Below, piece after piece: positions 1 to 7,240 of a stretch of DNA of 11,338 nucleotides; position 1 is the first letter of the stretch; each line of letters opens with the position of its first letter. Below the pieces are notes generated by a model. That model was not told the DNA's origin. It was given only the letters and a program-made list of their open reading frames with translations, and ran no database searches. Source of the DNA: an uncultured Helicobacteraceae bacterium (GTDB lineage Bacteria > Campylobacterota > Campylobacteria > Campylobacterales > Sulfurimonadaceae); NCBI GenBank assembly GCA_903903705.1, contig CAIUZU010000244.1, positions 1-11,338 on the forward strand, written 5' to 3'. The translations under genes and the position numbers were made by a program.

Positions 1-59
1 AAAAAAAGAGGAAAAAAAAGAGTTGCTCACTTACTACTTCAAAGAATTTTTAGTATAAA

Positions 60-90
60 AGCCACAATATTATATTGATGGCTATTTTTT
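60..90 (+). terminator. Rho-independent terminator of an upstream gene
   Basis: The arms AGCCACAATA (60-69) and TATTG-A-TGGCT (73-83) pair over 10 bp with one bulged A at 78 and a 3-nt loop (TTA). A T-rich tract (85-90, TTTTTT) follows. This is the layout of an intrinsic terminator for a + strand gene that ends before the window. A run of A at 57-60 on the left flank would give a short U tract in the opposite direction, so weak bidirectional activity is possible. No coding sequence is visible in positions 1-59. Confidence 0.6.
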
Positions 91-129
91 AATCATAATA
101 TATTTTTATTATTGCTTATTTTTTAATCA
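83..129 (+). repeat. 13-bp direct repeat in the narK leader
   Basis: TATTTTTTAATCA occurs exactly at 83-95 and again at 117-129, a 34-bp offset. The first copy overlaps the T tract of the terminator. The second forms the right part of the dyad upstream of narK. The repeat may be a duplicated regulator half-site or simply AT-rich sequence. Confidence 0.4.
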
Positions 130-131
130 AT
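111..131 (+). promoter_or_regulatory. Candidate operator upstream of narK (ATTGnTTA dyad)
   Basis: An inverted repeat reads ATTGCTTA-N5-TAATCAAT, with half-site ATTGnTTA. Its centre (121) lies about 52 bp upstream of the start of transcription inferred from the TATAAT box at 161-166, a position typical of an activator site. A very similar element lies at 7141-7161. The half-site spacing is too wide for an FNR/CRP site (TTGAT-N4-ATCAA). The regulator is unknown. Confidence 0.35.
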
Positions 132-160
132 AAACTGTAAAACTGGCTCTATTTTGTCAC

Positions 161-187
161 TATAATTTTCATATCAATTTTAGGAGG
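161..187 (+). promoter_or_regulatory. narK -10 box and ribosome binding site
   Basis: A perfect TATAAT lies at 161-166 in a T-rich context with no clear -35 box, which is common in Campylobacterota sigma-70 promoters. It predicts transcription from about 173, giving a leader of about 20 nt. A perfect AGGAGG (182-187) sits 5 nt before the ATG at 193 and fixes that start. Confidence 0.6.
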
Positions 188-192
188 TTATT

Positions 193-1473
193 ATGGCTGG
201 ATTTAGCGCACTAAGAGGTCAAGGACATTGGCCGACACTTTTAGCTGCATTTTTGTACTTTGATTTTAGTTTTATGGTTTGGACTATGCTTGGACCACTC
301 TCTAGTGAGATTGCCGACTCTTTGGCGATTGGCGGATTTGTTATTAGTGAATCGCAAAAAGCGACACTTCTCTCTATTCCCGTTTTAGCCGGAGCGATTT
401 TGCGTATAGTTTTAGGATTTGGTGTTGATAAATTTGGTGCTAAAAAAACCGCACTTGCTTCTCAACTTTTAGTTATTATAGTTCTGTTTTATGCCTATTT
501 TAGAGGTGCAAGCATATCTTATGATGAGCTTTTGGTTGTAGCCGTCGGACTTGGTTTTGCAGGCGCTTCATTTGCCGTTGCACTTCCTCAGGCAGGGCAG
601 TGGTATCCGCCAAAACTTCAAGGTACGGTTCTTGGAATTGCCGGAGCAGGAAATATCGGCGTTGTAATCGACTTTCTTTTTGCTCCGAAAATCGCTGAAC
701 TTTGGGGTTGGGAGAGTGTATTTTTAGTCGGTGCGGTTTTGTCGAGTATCATTTTTGTAGCTTACATATTTATGGCAAAAGATGCGCCGCTTGAGGTTTA
801 TACTCCACGACCAAAAAAACTGCGAGATTACGGCAAGCTGCTTCAAGACAGAGATACTTGGTGGTTTAACCTTTTTTATGCGGTAAGTTTTGGAGGGTTT
901 GTAGGGTTTGCAGGATATATGAAAGTTTATCTTATGAACACTTATCAAACTGACATGAGTGCTTTTGGAATTGATATTTTAAACGAGCAAAATGTCAAAG
1001 TCGTAGCAGGTTATTTCGGTGCACTTTGTATTTTTGCAGGAGCTATATTGCGTCCGGTTGGAGGAGCTATAGCAGATAAATTTGGCGGAGTAAAATCGCT
1101 TTATATATTCTTTGGAGTGGTTCTTGCTTTAGTGCTTTTAAGTGCTTCGATAACACTTCCTTTTTACTTTGCGATTGGGGTTTTGTTCTTAATCATGGCA
1201 AATCTAGGCATGGCAAACGGGGCAGTTTTTCAGCTTGTACCGCAAAGATTCGGTAAAGACATAGGTATCATGACAGGACTTATCGGTGCAGGCGGCGGAC
1301 TTGGCGGAACACTGCTTATCAATACTCTTGGATGGAGTAAAGAGGCATTTGGAGGATACTCTGCCGGATTTCTGATCTTTGGCGGACTTGTGTTGCTGGC
1401 GATTGCTGGAATAAGTTTAGTAAAAACAAGATGGAGAACTACATGGGGAGTAAGTGCAGGTGGTAGGATCTAA
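193..1473 (+). CDS. narK: Nitrate/nitrite MFS transporter (NNP family)
   Basis: This 426-residue inner-membrane protein of about 12 helices belongs to the nitrate/nitrite porter branch of the major facilitator superfamily. The NNP signature AGAGNIG (150-156) and its second-half counterpart GAGGGLGG (365-372) are both present. So are the two arginines expected in helices 2 and 8 to bind the anion (R71 in ILRIVLGFGVDKFG, R287 in ILRPVGGAIADKFGG). ANGAVFQLVPQRF (341-353) is also typical of the family. The start is set by AGGAGG 5 nt upstream. The 3' end overlaps the kinase/phosphatase gene by 20 bp, so the two are co-transcribed. Beside assimilatory nitrate and nitrite reductases its likely job is nitrate uptake, although uniport, symport and nitrite export cannot be told apart from sequence. 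A nasA or nrtP label would be equally acceptable. Confidence 0.9.
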   Translation: MAGFSALRGQGHWPTLLAAFLYFDFSFMVWTMLGPLSSEIADSLAIGGFVISESQKATLLSIPVLAGAILRIVLGFGVDKFGAKKTALASQLLVIIVLFYAYFRGASISYDELLVVAVGLGFAGASFAVALPQAGQWYPPKLQGTVLGIAGAGNIGVVIDFLFAPKIAELWGWESVFLVGAVLSSIIFVAYIFMAKDAPLEVYTPRPKKLRDYGKLLQDRDTWWFNLFYAVSFGGFVGFAGYMKVYLMNTYQTDMSAFGIDILNEQNVKVVAGYFGALCIFAGAILRPVGGAIADKFGGVKSLYIFFGVVLALVLLSASITLPFYFAIGVLFLIMANLGMANGAVFQLVPQRFGKDIGIMTGLIGAGGGLGGTLLINTLGWSKEAFGGYSAGFLIFGGLVLLAIAGISLVKTRWRTTWGVSAGGRI

Positions 1474-3082
1474 CATAAAAAGCTCTGCATTTGGACTTGC
1501 CAAAGGCAGAGATATAAAAACGGATGATTTTTACGCTATCACTTCCACTTCAAACCTAACTATCGCAATAGTTTGCGATGGTGTCGGAAGTGCCGAAGCC
1601 GGTGCTGAGGCTGCAAAAAGAGTTACAAACTATCTGCTCAATAACTTTAAGATTCGCCCTCGTGCTTGGAGTATTGAAAAATCAATCGGCACGTTCATAT
1701 CATCCATCAACTCTATTTTATATGAAGAGGGCATGGCAAACTTTGAGAGATCCGAACTTTTAACGACTCTTGCTTTAGTGGTTATAGAGGGCAACAGACT
1801 CTATGGTGCAAATGTTGGTGACAGCAGAGTTTATCTGCACAGAAACGGCTCTTTGATGCAACTCTCATTAGACCATGTGGAGCATGAGGGAAGCCATATT
1901 CTCACCCATGTTCTCGGCGGCGAGAAGAGTGTAAAGCCATTTTATTTTGAAAATATTCTCTCAAAAAATGACATTATACTCCTGTGCAGCGACGGTCTTT
2001 ACAATACGCTCAGTCACGGTCTTATAGAGAAAAATGTCTATCTGGGCGCACACCTGCTTATAAAAAAAGCGAGTCATTCTACGTATGACAATCTGTTAGA
2101 TGATACTACAGCCATTGTGCTTGAGATACTGCAAGATGATGAGAGATCTTCATTAAAGCACCAAAAGATTCCAATTGCAAAAAGCGTACAGGCTGGGCAA
2201 AATATAGACGGCTATAAACTGGAAAAATCTTTCAACGATAACACTTGGTTAGCAAGTAAAAAAACAAAAGAATACATACTAAAGTTCGCTCCAAAAGAGG
2301 CTATAGATGATGAAAACCTGCTTAATCTCTTTGTCAAAGAGGCATGGAATGCAAAGAGGTTAAAATCCCCTTCCTTCCCAAAGGCGGTTATTCCAAAAAA
2401 TAGAAGTTATAGATACTATGTTATGCAAAAAATTGATGGGCAGGATCTCCATGCTTTTTTAAAACAAAAGACATTAACCATCGATGATGCTATCAATCTT
2501 GGTAAAATTTTGCTTCAAATGTCACAATTTTTACTGCGATACGATCTTGTTCACGGTGATATAAAACCCCAAAATATTATGATAGAAAAAAAAGCACAGG
2601 AGATGGAGTTTAAAATTATAGATTTTGGCTCGATCACCGAGATCTTCTCCATAAGTTCAAAGGCAGGAACGCCTAGTTTTCTCTCTCCAGAGAGGTTTTT
2701 AAATGAGGCGATAAGCGAATCAAGCGAAATGTTTTCCCTAGGAGTTACGCTCTATCTCTCATTGACAAAAAAGTACCCTTATGGCGAGATAGAGCCGTTT
2801 CAAAACCCTGTTTTTAAAGAGCCAAAAGCGCCTAGTTTTTATAATGAAAATATACCGCATTGGCTTGACAGTGTTATTTTACGCTCTATCGCCATAGACA
2901 AAGAGAAACGATATGCCCACTACTCAGAGATGGCTTATGAACTTCAAAATCCACAAAAAGTAGCTCCGTTTTTTCTCAAAAACAGATTTTTTATAAAAAG
3001 CCATGGACTCGCTTTTTATAAAGCAGGTTTTATCATTATGACAATCGTTAATGCTATTTTGCTTATTTGGATGAATGCATAA
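1454..3082 (+). CDS. PP2C phosphatase / Ser-Thr protein kinase fusion with C-terminal membrane anchor
   Basis: A 542-residue two-enzyme protein. Residues about 8-228 form a PP2C-type phosphatase, with metal-site motifs CDGVGS (D42), VGDSR (D123), CSDGL (D180) and DDTT (216-219). Residues about 250-500 form a eukaryotic-like kinase. It has the ATP lysine in YILKFAP (K277), catalytic loop HGDIKPQN (D369, N374), IIDFG (D390) and an activation segment GTPSFLSPE. The usual glycine-rich loop is poorly preserved and the HRD arginine is glycine. A single hydrophobic helix (about 522-541) ends the protein, so the enzymes probably face the cytoplasm from the membrane. The GTG start at 1454 overlaps narK by 20 bp. 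A GTG at 1460 is an alternative and is better spaced (9 nt) from GGGGAG at 1445-1450. As recalled, Pseudomonas aeruginosa also keeps such a kinase between its nitrate transporter and nitrite reductase genes. That supports a regulatory role in nitrate assimilation, with targets unknown. Confidence 0.88.
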   Translation: MQVVGSNIKSSAFGLAKGRDIKTDDFYAITSTSNLTIAIVCDGVGSAEAGAEAAKRVTNYLLNNFKIRPRAWSIEKSIGTFISSINSILYEEGMANFERSELLTTLALVVIEGNRLYGANVGDSRVYLHRNGSLMQLSLDHVEHEGSHILTHVLGGEKSVKPFYFENILSKNDIILLCSDGLYNTLSHGLIEKNVYLGAHLLIKKASHSTYDNLLDDTTAIVLEILQDDERSSLKHQKIPIAKSVQAGQNIDGYKLEKSFNDNTWLASKKTKEYILKFAPKEAIDDENLLNLFVKEAWNAKRLKSPSFPKAVIPKNRSYRYYVMQKIDGQDLHAFLKQKTLTIDDAINLGKILLQMSQFLLRYDLVHGDIKPQNIMIEKKAQEMEFKIIDFGSITEIFSISSKAGTPSFLSPERFLNEAISESSEMFSLGVTLYLSLTKKYPYGEIEPFQNPVFKEPKAPSFYNENIPHWLDSVILRSIAIDKEKRYAHYSEMAYELQNPQKVAPFFLKNRFFIKSHGLAFYKAGFIIMTIVNAILLIWMNA

Positions 3083-3111
3083 ACTCTTTGAGGTGTAAAG
3101 AGGATGCATTC
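3073..3111. terminator. Hairpin between convergent kinase and nirA genes
   Basis: The outer arms GAATGCAT (3073-3080) and ATGCATTC (3104-3111) pair perfectly over 8 bp. The inner arms CTCTTT (3084-3089) and AAAGAG (3097-3102) pair over 6 bp. They are separated by an AAA/G internal loop and closed by a 7-nt loop. GTTTT follows on the + strand. The left arm lies within the last codons of the kinase gene. The element is probably a bidirectional terminator for the two converging transcripts, although the U tract is weak, especially on the - strand. Confidence 0.5.
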
Positions 3112-3127
3112 GTTTTAGCATGTAACA

Positions 3128-5020
3128 TCAGATATTTAGTTCCGAAAAAACAACTGCCCTGCTTTGCTCTTTTGTATGTAAAATTTTCTCACACATGAGA
3201 GCTAAATTTTCATCTACGCCTTGAACCAACTCACGGATATCTTCAAGTTTTTCGCTCTTTAGAGTGTTTGTAAATCTATCGTATGCGGAGTATGGCTCTT
3301 TGTTTGAGAGTTTGTAGTAAATCTTGCGTCCTATCTCAAAAACTTCAAACTCTTCATTTTTGCCTGTGTTTGTTTTTTCGCTAAAACCGATATCTATGTC
3401 GATTTTCTTCTCTCTTAAATATGCTCCGAGTTTCATCACAAAGCCTATGCAAGAGGGTGTGTAGAGTTTTAAAACTCTCTCGCTAAAATCTTCAAAACTC
3501 TCATTTGAGCGCTTATGTTTTTTATACTCCAGCATAAGAGTTTCTACATAAAAATGAGCATATCTAAGCGGAGCAGACTTTAAAACCGTATAACCCTCAA
3601 CTCCCTCGCTTATGAGTTTTCCGCCTATTGAGATATTTACCGCTCCTTCCATTTCACCGTTTACTTTTGCTTTGCAACCCTCAAAGCCGATATCGCCGAT
3701 TCCATGCAGACCGCATCCTTTAACGCATCCTGACCAGTACATTCGTACTTTACCGTTCTCTATGGGTACATTTTTTTCCAGATACCCAGCCATTTTTATA
3801 GCATCGCTTTTGTTTTCTATCACTCCAAAGGGGCAGTGCTGAGAGCCTGCACATGCTATGAGATGATTGTTATAAAGCGAATCAACGCTTTTGTATTTTT
3901 TAAAAATAGCCTCTTGCAGTGTTTCCTCAACATCTCTCACTCCCATGATATAAAGGTTCTGCTCTATGTCAAACCGTATCTGTGAATCCCCATGTTTTTG
4001 GCTTATATATGCAACTTCCATCAAGTCGCTTCCGCTGAAAATTCCGCTTGGAATTATCATATGAACGCCAAAACCACCGCTTTTTAGCTGCACTTTTCCA
4101 TGATCTGGGTCATTAAAATCAAGTTTTGTCATAGTCTCGCCTGCAGTTGCAAAATCCACTCCTGCATTTTCTCTTATGGCTTGGCTTATCTCACGCATTC
4201 CAACTGCTTCTATGAGAAAAGAGAGTCTGTTTTTGTTTCTGTTGTCTCTAAAACCAAATCTCTTAAAAATGTCCGTAATGGAGTCGTATGCTGTTTCAAC
4301 TTCATTTGGGAGAAGAAAAATATCTGCACTTTTTGCGATTTTGCCAACTTTTCCGCCAAGATAAACGTTGTATCCGTAAACACCGTTCTTTTGTGCCAGA
4401 ACAAAACAGCAGTCATGCCCAAAAACATTGCATCTGTTTGAGATTGAGCCTGTTATAGAAGTGTTAAATTTTCTAGGAAGTGCAGAGATCCACTCATAGT
4501 TGTGTAAAAATTTGCTCTCTAGTTTTTTTAAAATCTCAAAAGACGGCAAAACATTATCAAATCCATCGCTATCAAGCGGATCTGTTACAATATTTCTAAA
4601 GTTGTCCACCCCTGTTTGATATGAAGTAATTCCCACACTGAGCATTTTTTGGATTATTGACGGTATGTCTTTTATATCAAGATAGCGAAACTCTATCTGC
4701 GCTCTTGTCGTGATGTCTATATAATCCTCTCCGAACTCTCTTGCGATTTGCCCTAAAACCAGAGCTTGAATGGAGTTTAGATAGCCACCCGATATGCGAA
4801 CACGCATCATAAATTTTTGTGGAGTTTGTGAATCTTTATCGTAGATCCCAAAACACTTTAAAAAATAATTTTTGTCTTCTTCTTTGATAGAGCTATAACC
4901 GTTTAAGGCATAAAACCCCAGTTGCTCAAATGCTTCTTTTGGAGTTCTAAGTGCCTTTAGCTCTTCTACTTTGTTTAATTTTTTAGCTCTAGCTTCATAA
5001 GCTTTTTGTAACTCTTGCAT
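3128..5020 (-). CDS. nirA: Ferredoxin-type siroheme nitrite reductase, with C-terminal extension
   Basis: A 630-residue member of the nitrite/sulfite reductase family, which reduces nitrite to ammonium with six electrons at a siroheme coupled to a [4Fe-4S] cluster. The cluster cysteines are C390 and C396 (CAGSQHC) and C432 and C436 (GCVKGC). Siroheme-contacting motifs include TTRAQIEFR (104-112), DNFRNI (139-144) and LPRKFN (181-186). The two ferredoxin-like halves typical of the family are present (about 68-130 and about 310-375). There is no signal peptide, so it is cytoplasmic. No NAD(P)H/FAD domain is present, pointing to ferredoxin as donor. The start is supported by GGAG (5027-5030) 6 nt upstream. 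About 90 residues beyond 540 exceed the usual family length and are unexplained. Sulfite reductase is the main alternative, but the neighbouring nitrate reductase and transporter favour nitrite. Confidence 0.88.
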   Translation of the reverse strand: MQELQKAYEARAKKLNKVEELKALRTPKEAFEQLGFYALNGYSSIKEEDKNYFLKCFGIYDKDSQTPQKFMMRVRISGGYLNSIQALVLGQIAREFGEDYIDITTRAQIEFRYLDIKDIPSIIQKMLSVGITSYQTGVDNFRNIVTDPLDSDGFDNVLPSFEILKKLESKFLHNYEWISALPRKFNTSITGSISNRCNVFGHDCCFVLAQKNGVYGYNVYLGGKVGKIAKSADIFLLPNEVETAYDSITDIFKRFGFRDNRNKNRLSFLIEAVGMREISQAIRENAGVDFATAGETMTKLDFNDPDHGKVQLKSGGFGVHMIIPSGIFSGSDLMEVAYISQKHGDSQIRFDIEQNLYIMGVRDVEETLQEAIFKKYKSVDSLYNNHLIACAGSQHCPFGVIENKSDAIKMAGYLEKNVPIENGKVRMYWSGCVKGCGLHGIGDIGFEGCKAKVNGEMEGAVNISIGGKLISEGVEGYTVLKSAPLRYAHFYVETLMLEYKKHKRSNESFEDFSERVLKLYTPSCIGFVMKLGAYLREKKIDIDIGFSEKTNTGKNEEFEVFEIGRKIYYKLSNKEPYSAYDRFTNTLKSEKLEDIRELVQGVDENLALMCEKILHTKEQSRAVVFSELNI

Positions 5021-5036
5021 GATAAGCTCCAGTTGT

Positions 5037-5062
5037 TATATTGTTAAAATTTTAGCAATATA
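5037..5062. promoter_or_regulatory. 26-bp near-perfect palindrome upstream of nirA
   Basis: The arms TATATTG (5037-5043) and CAATATA (5056-5062) flank TTAAAATTTTAG. Of 13 base-pair positions 12 are Watson-Crick and one is T-G, with no loop. It lies in the 68-bp gap between the nitrate reductase stop and the nirA start, on the 5' side of nirA. Its half-site ATTGYTAA resembles the ATTGnTTA dyads upstream of narK and at 7141-7161. It could be an operator over a nirA promoter (a TATAAC lies at 5035-5040 on the - strand) or an intercistronic RNA hairpin. Confidence 0.45.
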
Positions 5063-5088
5063 AACAGAGGAAGCAGGCAGTTTTATGT

Positions 5089-7077
5089 CTATTTTTTATA
5101 CAGCTTTTCTATTCTTACGGTACTATGGTTATAATCAGGCTGAAACGACTCTGGATCTAACAAATCATCTGTCAGATAGTTTATCTCACGATTTGTGATG
5201 GGTATAAATATAGTTTTTTCATTTATCTCTTCGCTTAGGACGGCTTTTGATAAAAGTTCACCTCTTCTTGATATGACCTTTATTTCATCACCGTTTTGTA
5301 TGCCTAGCTTGAGGGCATCTTTTGTATGTATCTGGCAAAAATTTAGCTCTTTATATTTAAGAAGAGATGGAGGCACGGTCGTTTTTGTACCGCTATGCCA
5401 CTGATCTCTTGTTCTGCCCGTGAGGAGTATAAACGGATACTCTTCGTCTCTTTTCTCGCCCAGCTCTTTGTTTTGCACAAAAAACAGGTTTCCTTTTTTA
5501 TCTTTTGTTAAAAAAGTTTTAATCTGTTCTCCCCAAATAAAAGGCTTTTGTGAGAGTTCATCATAAGAAGTTTGGCTTATATCCATGTAAGAGTTTAGTT
5601 TTGTCATCTCTTTATACTCGTCAAATATCTCTTTAGGATTTTTATAGTTAAACTCTTTTTTGTATCCGAGTTCCCATGCCAAAAGCTGAAATATCTCCCA
5701 GTCTGCCTTTACCCCTTGGGCAGTTTTGATCAATTTTTCCTGCTTTGTTATGGTTCTGTCAAGGTTTGTCTGCGTTCCCTCTTTTTCACCCCATGGAGCT
5801 GAGGGAAGCCTAATATGAGCAAATTTTGCACTCTGGGAATCTTCATAAGCGTTTATCTCTACAACCAGCGGTATCTTGCTCATTAACGCCTCTGTTTTGT
5901 TTCTGTTTGGCAGATGGTAGATCGGATCCGTATGAGAGATGAGAAGCACTTCAAGCTCTGCATCCATCATCTGCGTGGCACTTAAACCTGCTTTTGTACT
6001 GACATTTTTACTCTCCCAAAAATTCGAGACTTTTTTAACGCTCTCTTCATCAAAACCAAGATGTACTGCCAGCATTGTTGCAAGTCCGCCGACCTCTCTT
6101 CCGCCCATAGCGTTTGGTTGCCCCGTAAGGCTAAGCGGTCCGTTTCCGCTTTTAAATATTTTTCCGCCCAGCAGATGTGTATTTATAAGTGCGAGATTTT
6201 TATCTACTCCTTGAGAGGATTGGTTTAGCCCCATAGTCCATGCAGTGATGATATTTTTACTATTTTTATAGAGCAAAAAGAACTCATCAAACTGTTCATT
6301 TGTAAGCCCTGTTCTGCTTAACATATCATCACAATCGAGCGAATCAAGTCCGTTTTTTAAAACATCGAAGCCGTTTATATGGCTATTTACAAACTCTTTG
6401 TCATACAACTCTTTATCGATCAGGCGTTTGGAGATAAGGTTGAAAAAATCTATATCGCTTCCTGCGTTTATGCCCAGATATATGTCTGCGCTCTTTGCCG
6501 TATCGGTAAAACGAGGGTCTATTACTACGACTTTGAGTCCATGTTTCTTTGCTTTTTTTATTTTGCCGTGGAAGACTACATGTGATTCTGCCGTGTTTGA
6601 ACCTGCCAGTATTAACAGATCTGCTTTAAAAATATCATCCATTCTTAGAGGAACAAAATCCGCACCGATAGATTTTTTATAAGCAACAACTGCACTTGAC
6701 ATACATGTACGGCTGTTCGTATCAACGTTTGAAGTGCCGATAAAGCCCTTGCCAAGCTTGTTTGCGATGTAATAGTCTTCTGTTAGAAGCTGCCCTGAGA
6801 GATAAAATGCAACCTTCTCTTTTTTGGTCTGTTTTATTTTGCGGGCTATAAAAGAGATACACTCCTCATAAGTTGCAATTCTAAAATCATCTTCAATATT
6901 TTCTCTGATTTGCGGCTTTAGCACTCTTGTTTGCGGGTTAATGCTAAGCAGTCCCGAAGCGCCTTTTAGACAAAGGTTTCCGTTATTTGTCGGATATGAA
7001 GCATCCCCAAACAGTTTTGAATCATCATAAACAACACCGCAACCGACTCCGCAATATCCACATACTGACTTTATCAT
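5089..7077 (-). CDS. narB: Assimilatory nitrate reductase, molybdopterin subunit (NarB/NasC type)
   Basis: A 662-residue molybdopterin-guanine-dinucleotide oxidoreductase that reduces nitrate to nitrite. An N-terminal [4Fe-4S] site is formed by C6, C9, C13 and C36 (CGYCGVGC, then LCLKG). C125 in RTCMSSAV matches the cysteine ligand of molybdenum in Nap/Nas enzymes. TGQPNAMGGREVGG (318-331) and the C-terminal cofactor motif GRTRDQWHSGTKT (554-566) are typical of assimilatory nitrate reductases. There is no twin-arginine signal, so it is cytoplasmic. There is also no C-terminal [2Fe-2S] domain, as in ferredoxin-linked NarB. It is somewhat short for the family. Only a weak TAGG precedes the ATG, 7 nt away, but the CGYCG motif right after it supports this start. 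It is followed by nirA after 68 bp and probably shares a transcript with it. Formate dehydrogenase-like enzymes are related but lack these nitrate reductase motifs. Confidence 0.88.
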   Translation of the reverse strand: MIKSVCGYCGVGCGVVYDDSKLFGDASYPTNNGNLCLKGASGLLSINPQTRVLKPQIRENIEDDFRIATYEECISFIARKIKQTKKEKVAFYLSGQLLTEDYYIANKLGKGFIGTSNVDTNSRTCMSSAVVAYKKSIGADFVPLRMDDIFKADLLILAGSNTAESHVVFHGKIKKAKKHGLKVVVIDPRFTDTAKSADIYLGINAGSDIDFFNLISKRLIDKELYDKEFVNSHINGFDVLKNGLDSLDCDDMLSRTGLTNEQFDEFFLLYKNSKNIITAWTMGLNQSSQGVDKNLALINTHLLGGKIFKSGNGPLSLTGQPNAMGGREVGGLATMLAVHLGFDEESVKKVSNFWESKNVSTKAGLSATQMMDAELEVLLISHTDPIYHLPNRNKTEALMSKIPLVVEINAYEDSQSAKFAHIRLPSAPWGEKEGTQTNLDRTITKQEKLIKTAQGVKADWEIFQLLAWELGYKKEFNYKNPKEIFDEYKEMTKLNSYMDISQTSYDELSQKPFIWGEQIKTFLTKDKKGNLFFVQNKELGEKRDEEYPFILLTGRTRDQWHSGTKTTVPPSLLKYKELNFCQIHTKDALKLGIQNGDEIKVISRRGELLSKAVLSEEINEKTIFIPITNREINYLTDDLLDPESFQPDYNHSTVRIEKLYKK

Positions 7078-7104
7078 TTTTCAACCTATTTAAAAAAGTA
7101 AAAA

Positions 7105-7110
7105 ATTATA
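7105..7110 (-). promoter_or_regulatory. Putative -10 box of the nitrate reductase gene
   Basis: TATAAT reads on the - strand from 7110 to 7105, inside TGTATATAAT. It predicts transcription from about 7098, about 20 nt before the ATG at 7077. No clear -35 box is seen. The dyad at 7141-7161 is centred about 53 bp upstream of this inferred start. Confidence 0.45.
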
Positions 7111-7140
7111 TACAAAATAAGCGATCTTTTTCTTTTTTAT

Positions 7141-7161
7141 ATTGTTTAAAAATTAATCATA
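7141..7161. promoter_or_regulatory. Candidate shared operator between narB and the gNOR-like operon
   Basis: This reads ATTGTTTA-N5-TAATCATA, an imperfect dyad. It matches the narK-upstream element in the pattern ATTGYTTA-N4-TTAATCA. Its centre (7151) lies about 53 bp from the inferred nitrate reductase start of transcription and about 52 bp from the inferred start of the divergent operon. One bound regulator could therefore serve both. The sequence is very AT-rich, so chance similarity remains possible. Confidence 0.35.
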
Positions 7162-7187
7162 TTATTGCTCTTTAAAATTGCTTTTTC

Positions 7188-7196
7188 TGCTAAAGT
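7188..7196 (+). promoter_or_regulatory. Possible extended -10 of the gNOR-like operon
   Basis: TGC-TAAAGT fits an extended -10 (TGn plus a TATAAT-like hexamer) with two mismatches. It would start transcription near 7203 and leave a leader of about 38 nt. ATTGCT is repeated 13 bp apart just upstream (7164-7169 and 7177-7182). An AAGGAG (7230-7235) 5 nt before the ATG at 7241 is a strong ribosome site. Confidence 0.25.
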
Positions 7197-7240
7197 TTTG
7201 TCGTTAGTTTTTTTTATCAAAAAATTTTTAAGGAGAAAAG

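Noticed and set aside
143..159. Sigma-54 promoter resembling TGGCAC-N5-TTGCA upstream of narK
   Set aside because: TGGC is present at 144-147, but the near-invariant GC of the -12 element is absent (TC at the expected place), and a perfect TATAAT lies just downstream.
4100..4441. Open frame of 113 codons on the + strand inside nirA
   Set aside because: It lies wholly antisense to a strongly conserved reductase, has no ribosome site and no recognisable protein features.
5037..5062. FNR/CRP-type site (TTGAT-N4-ATCAA) in the nirA palindrome
   Set aside because: The TTG and CAA ends are 12-13 bases apart rather than 8, so the spacing is wrong for this family.
5089..7077. Periplasmic nitrate reductase NapA or formate dehydrogenase
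   Set aside because: There is no twin-arginine signal, the length is shorter, and motifs such as GRTRDQWHSGTKT and the nirA neighbour fit an assimilatory cytoplasmic enzyme.
7078..7240. Small RNA or riboswitch in the divergent intergenic region
   Set aside because: The stretch is AT-rich with no stable GC-containing stem and no recognisable riboswitch core.
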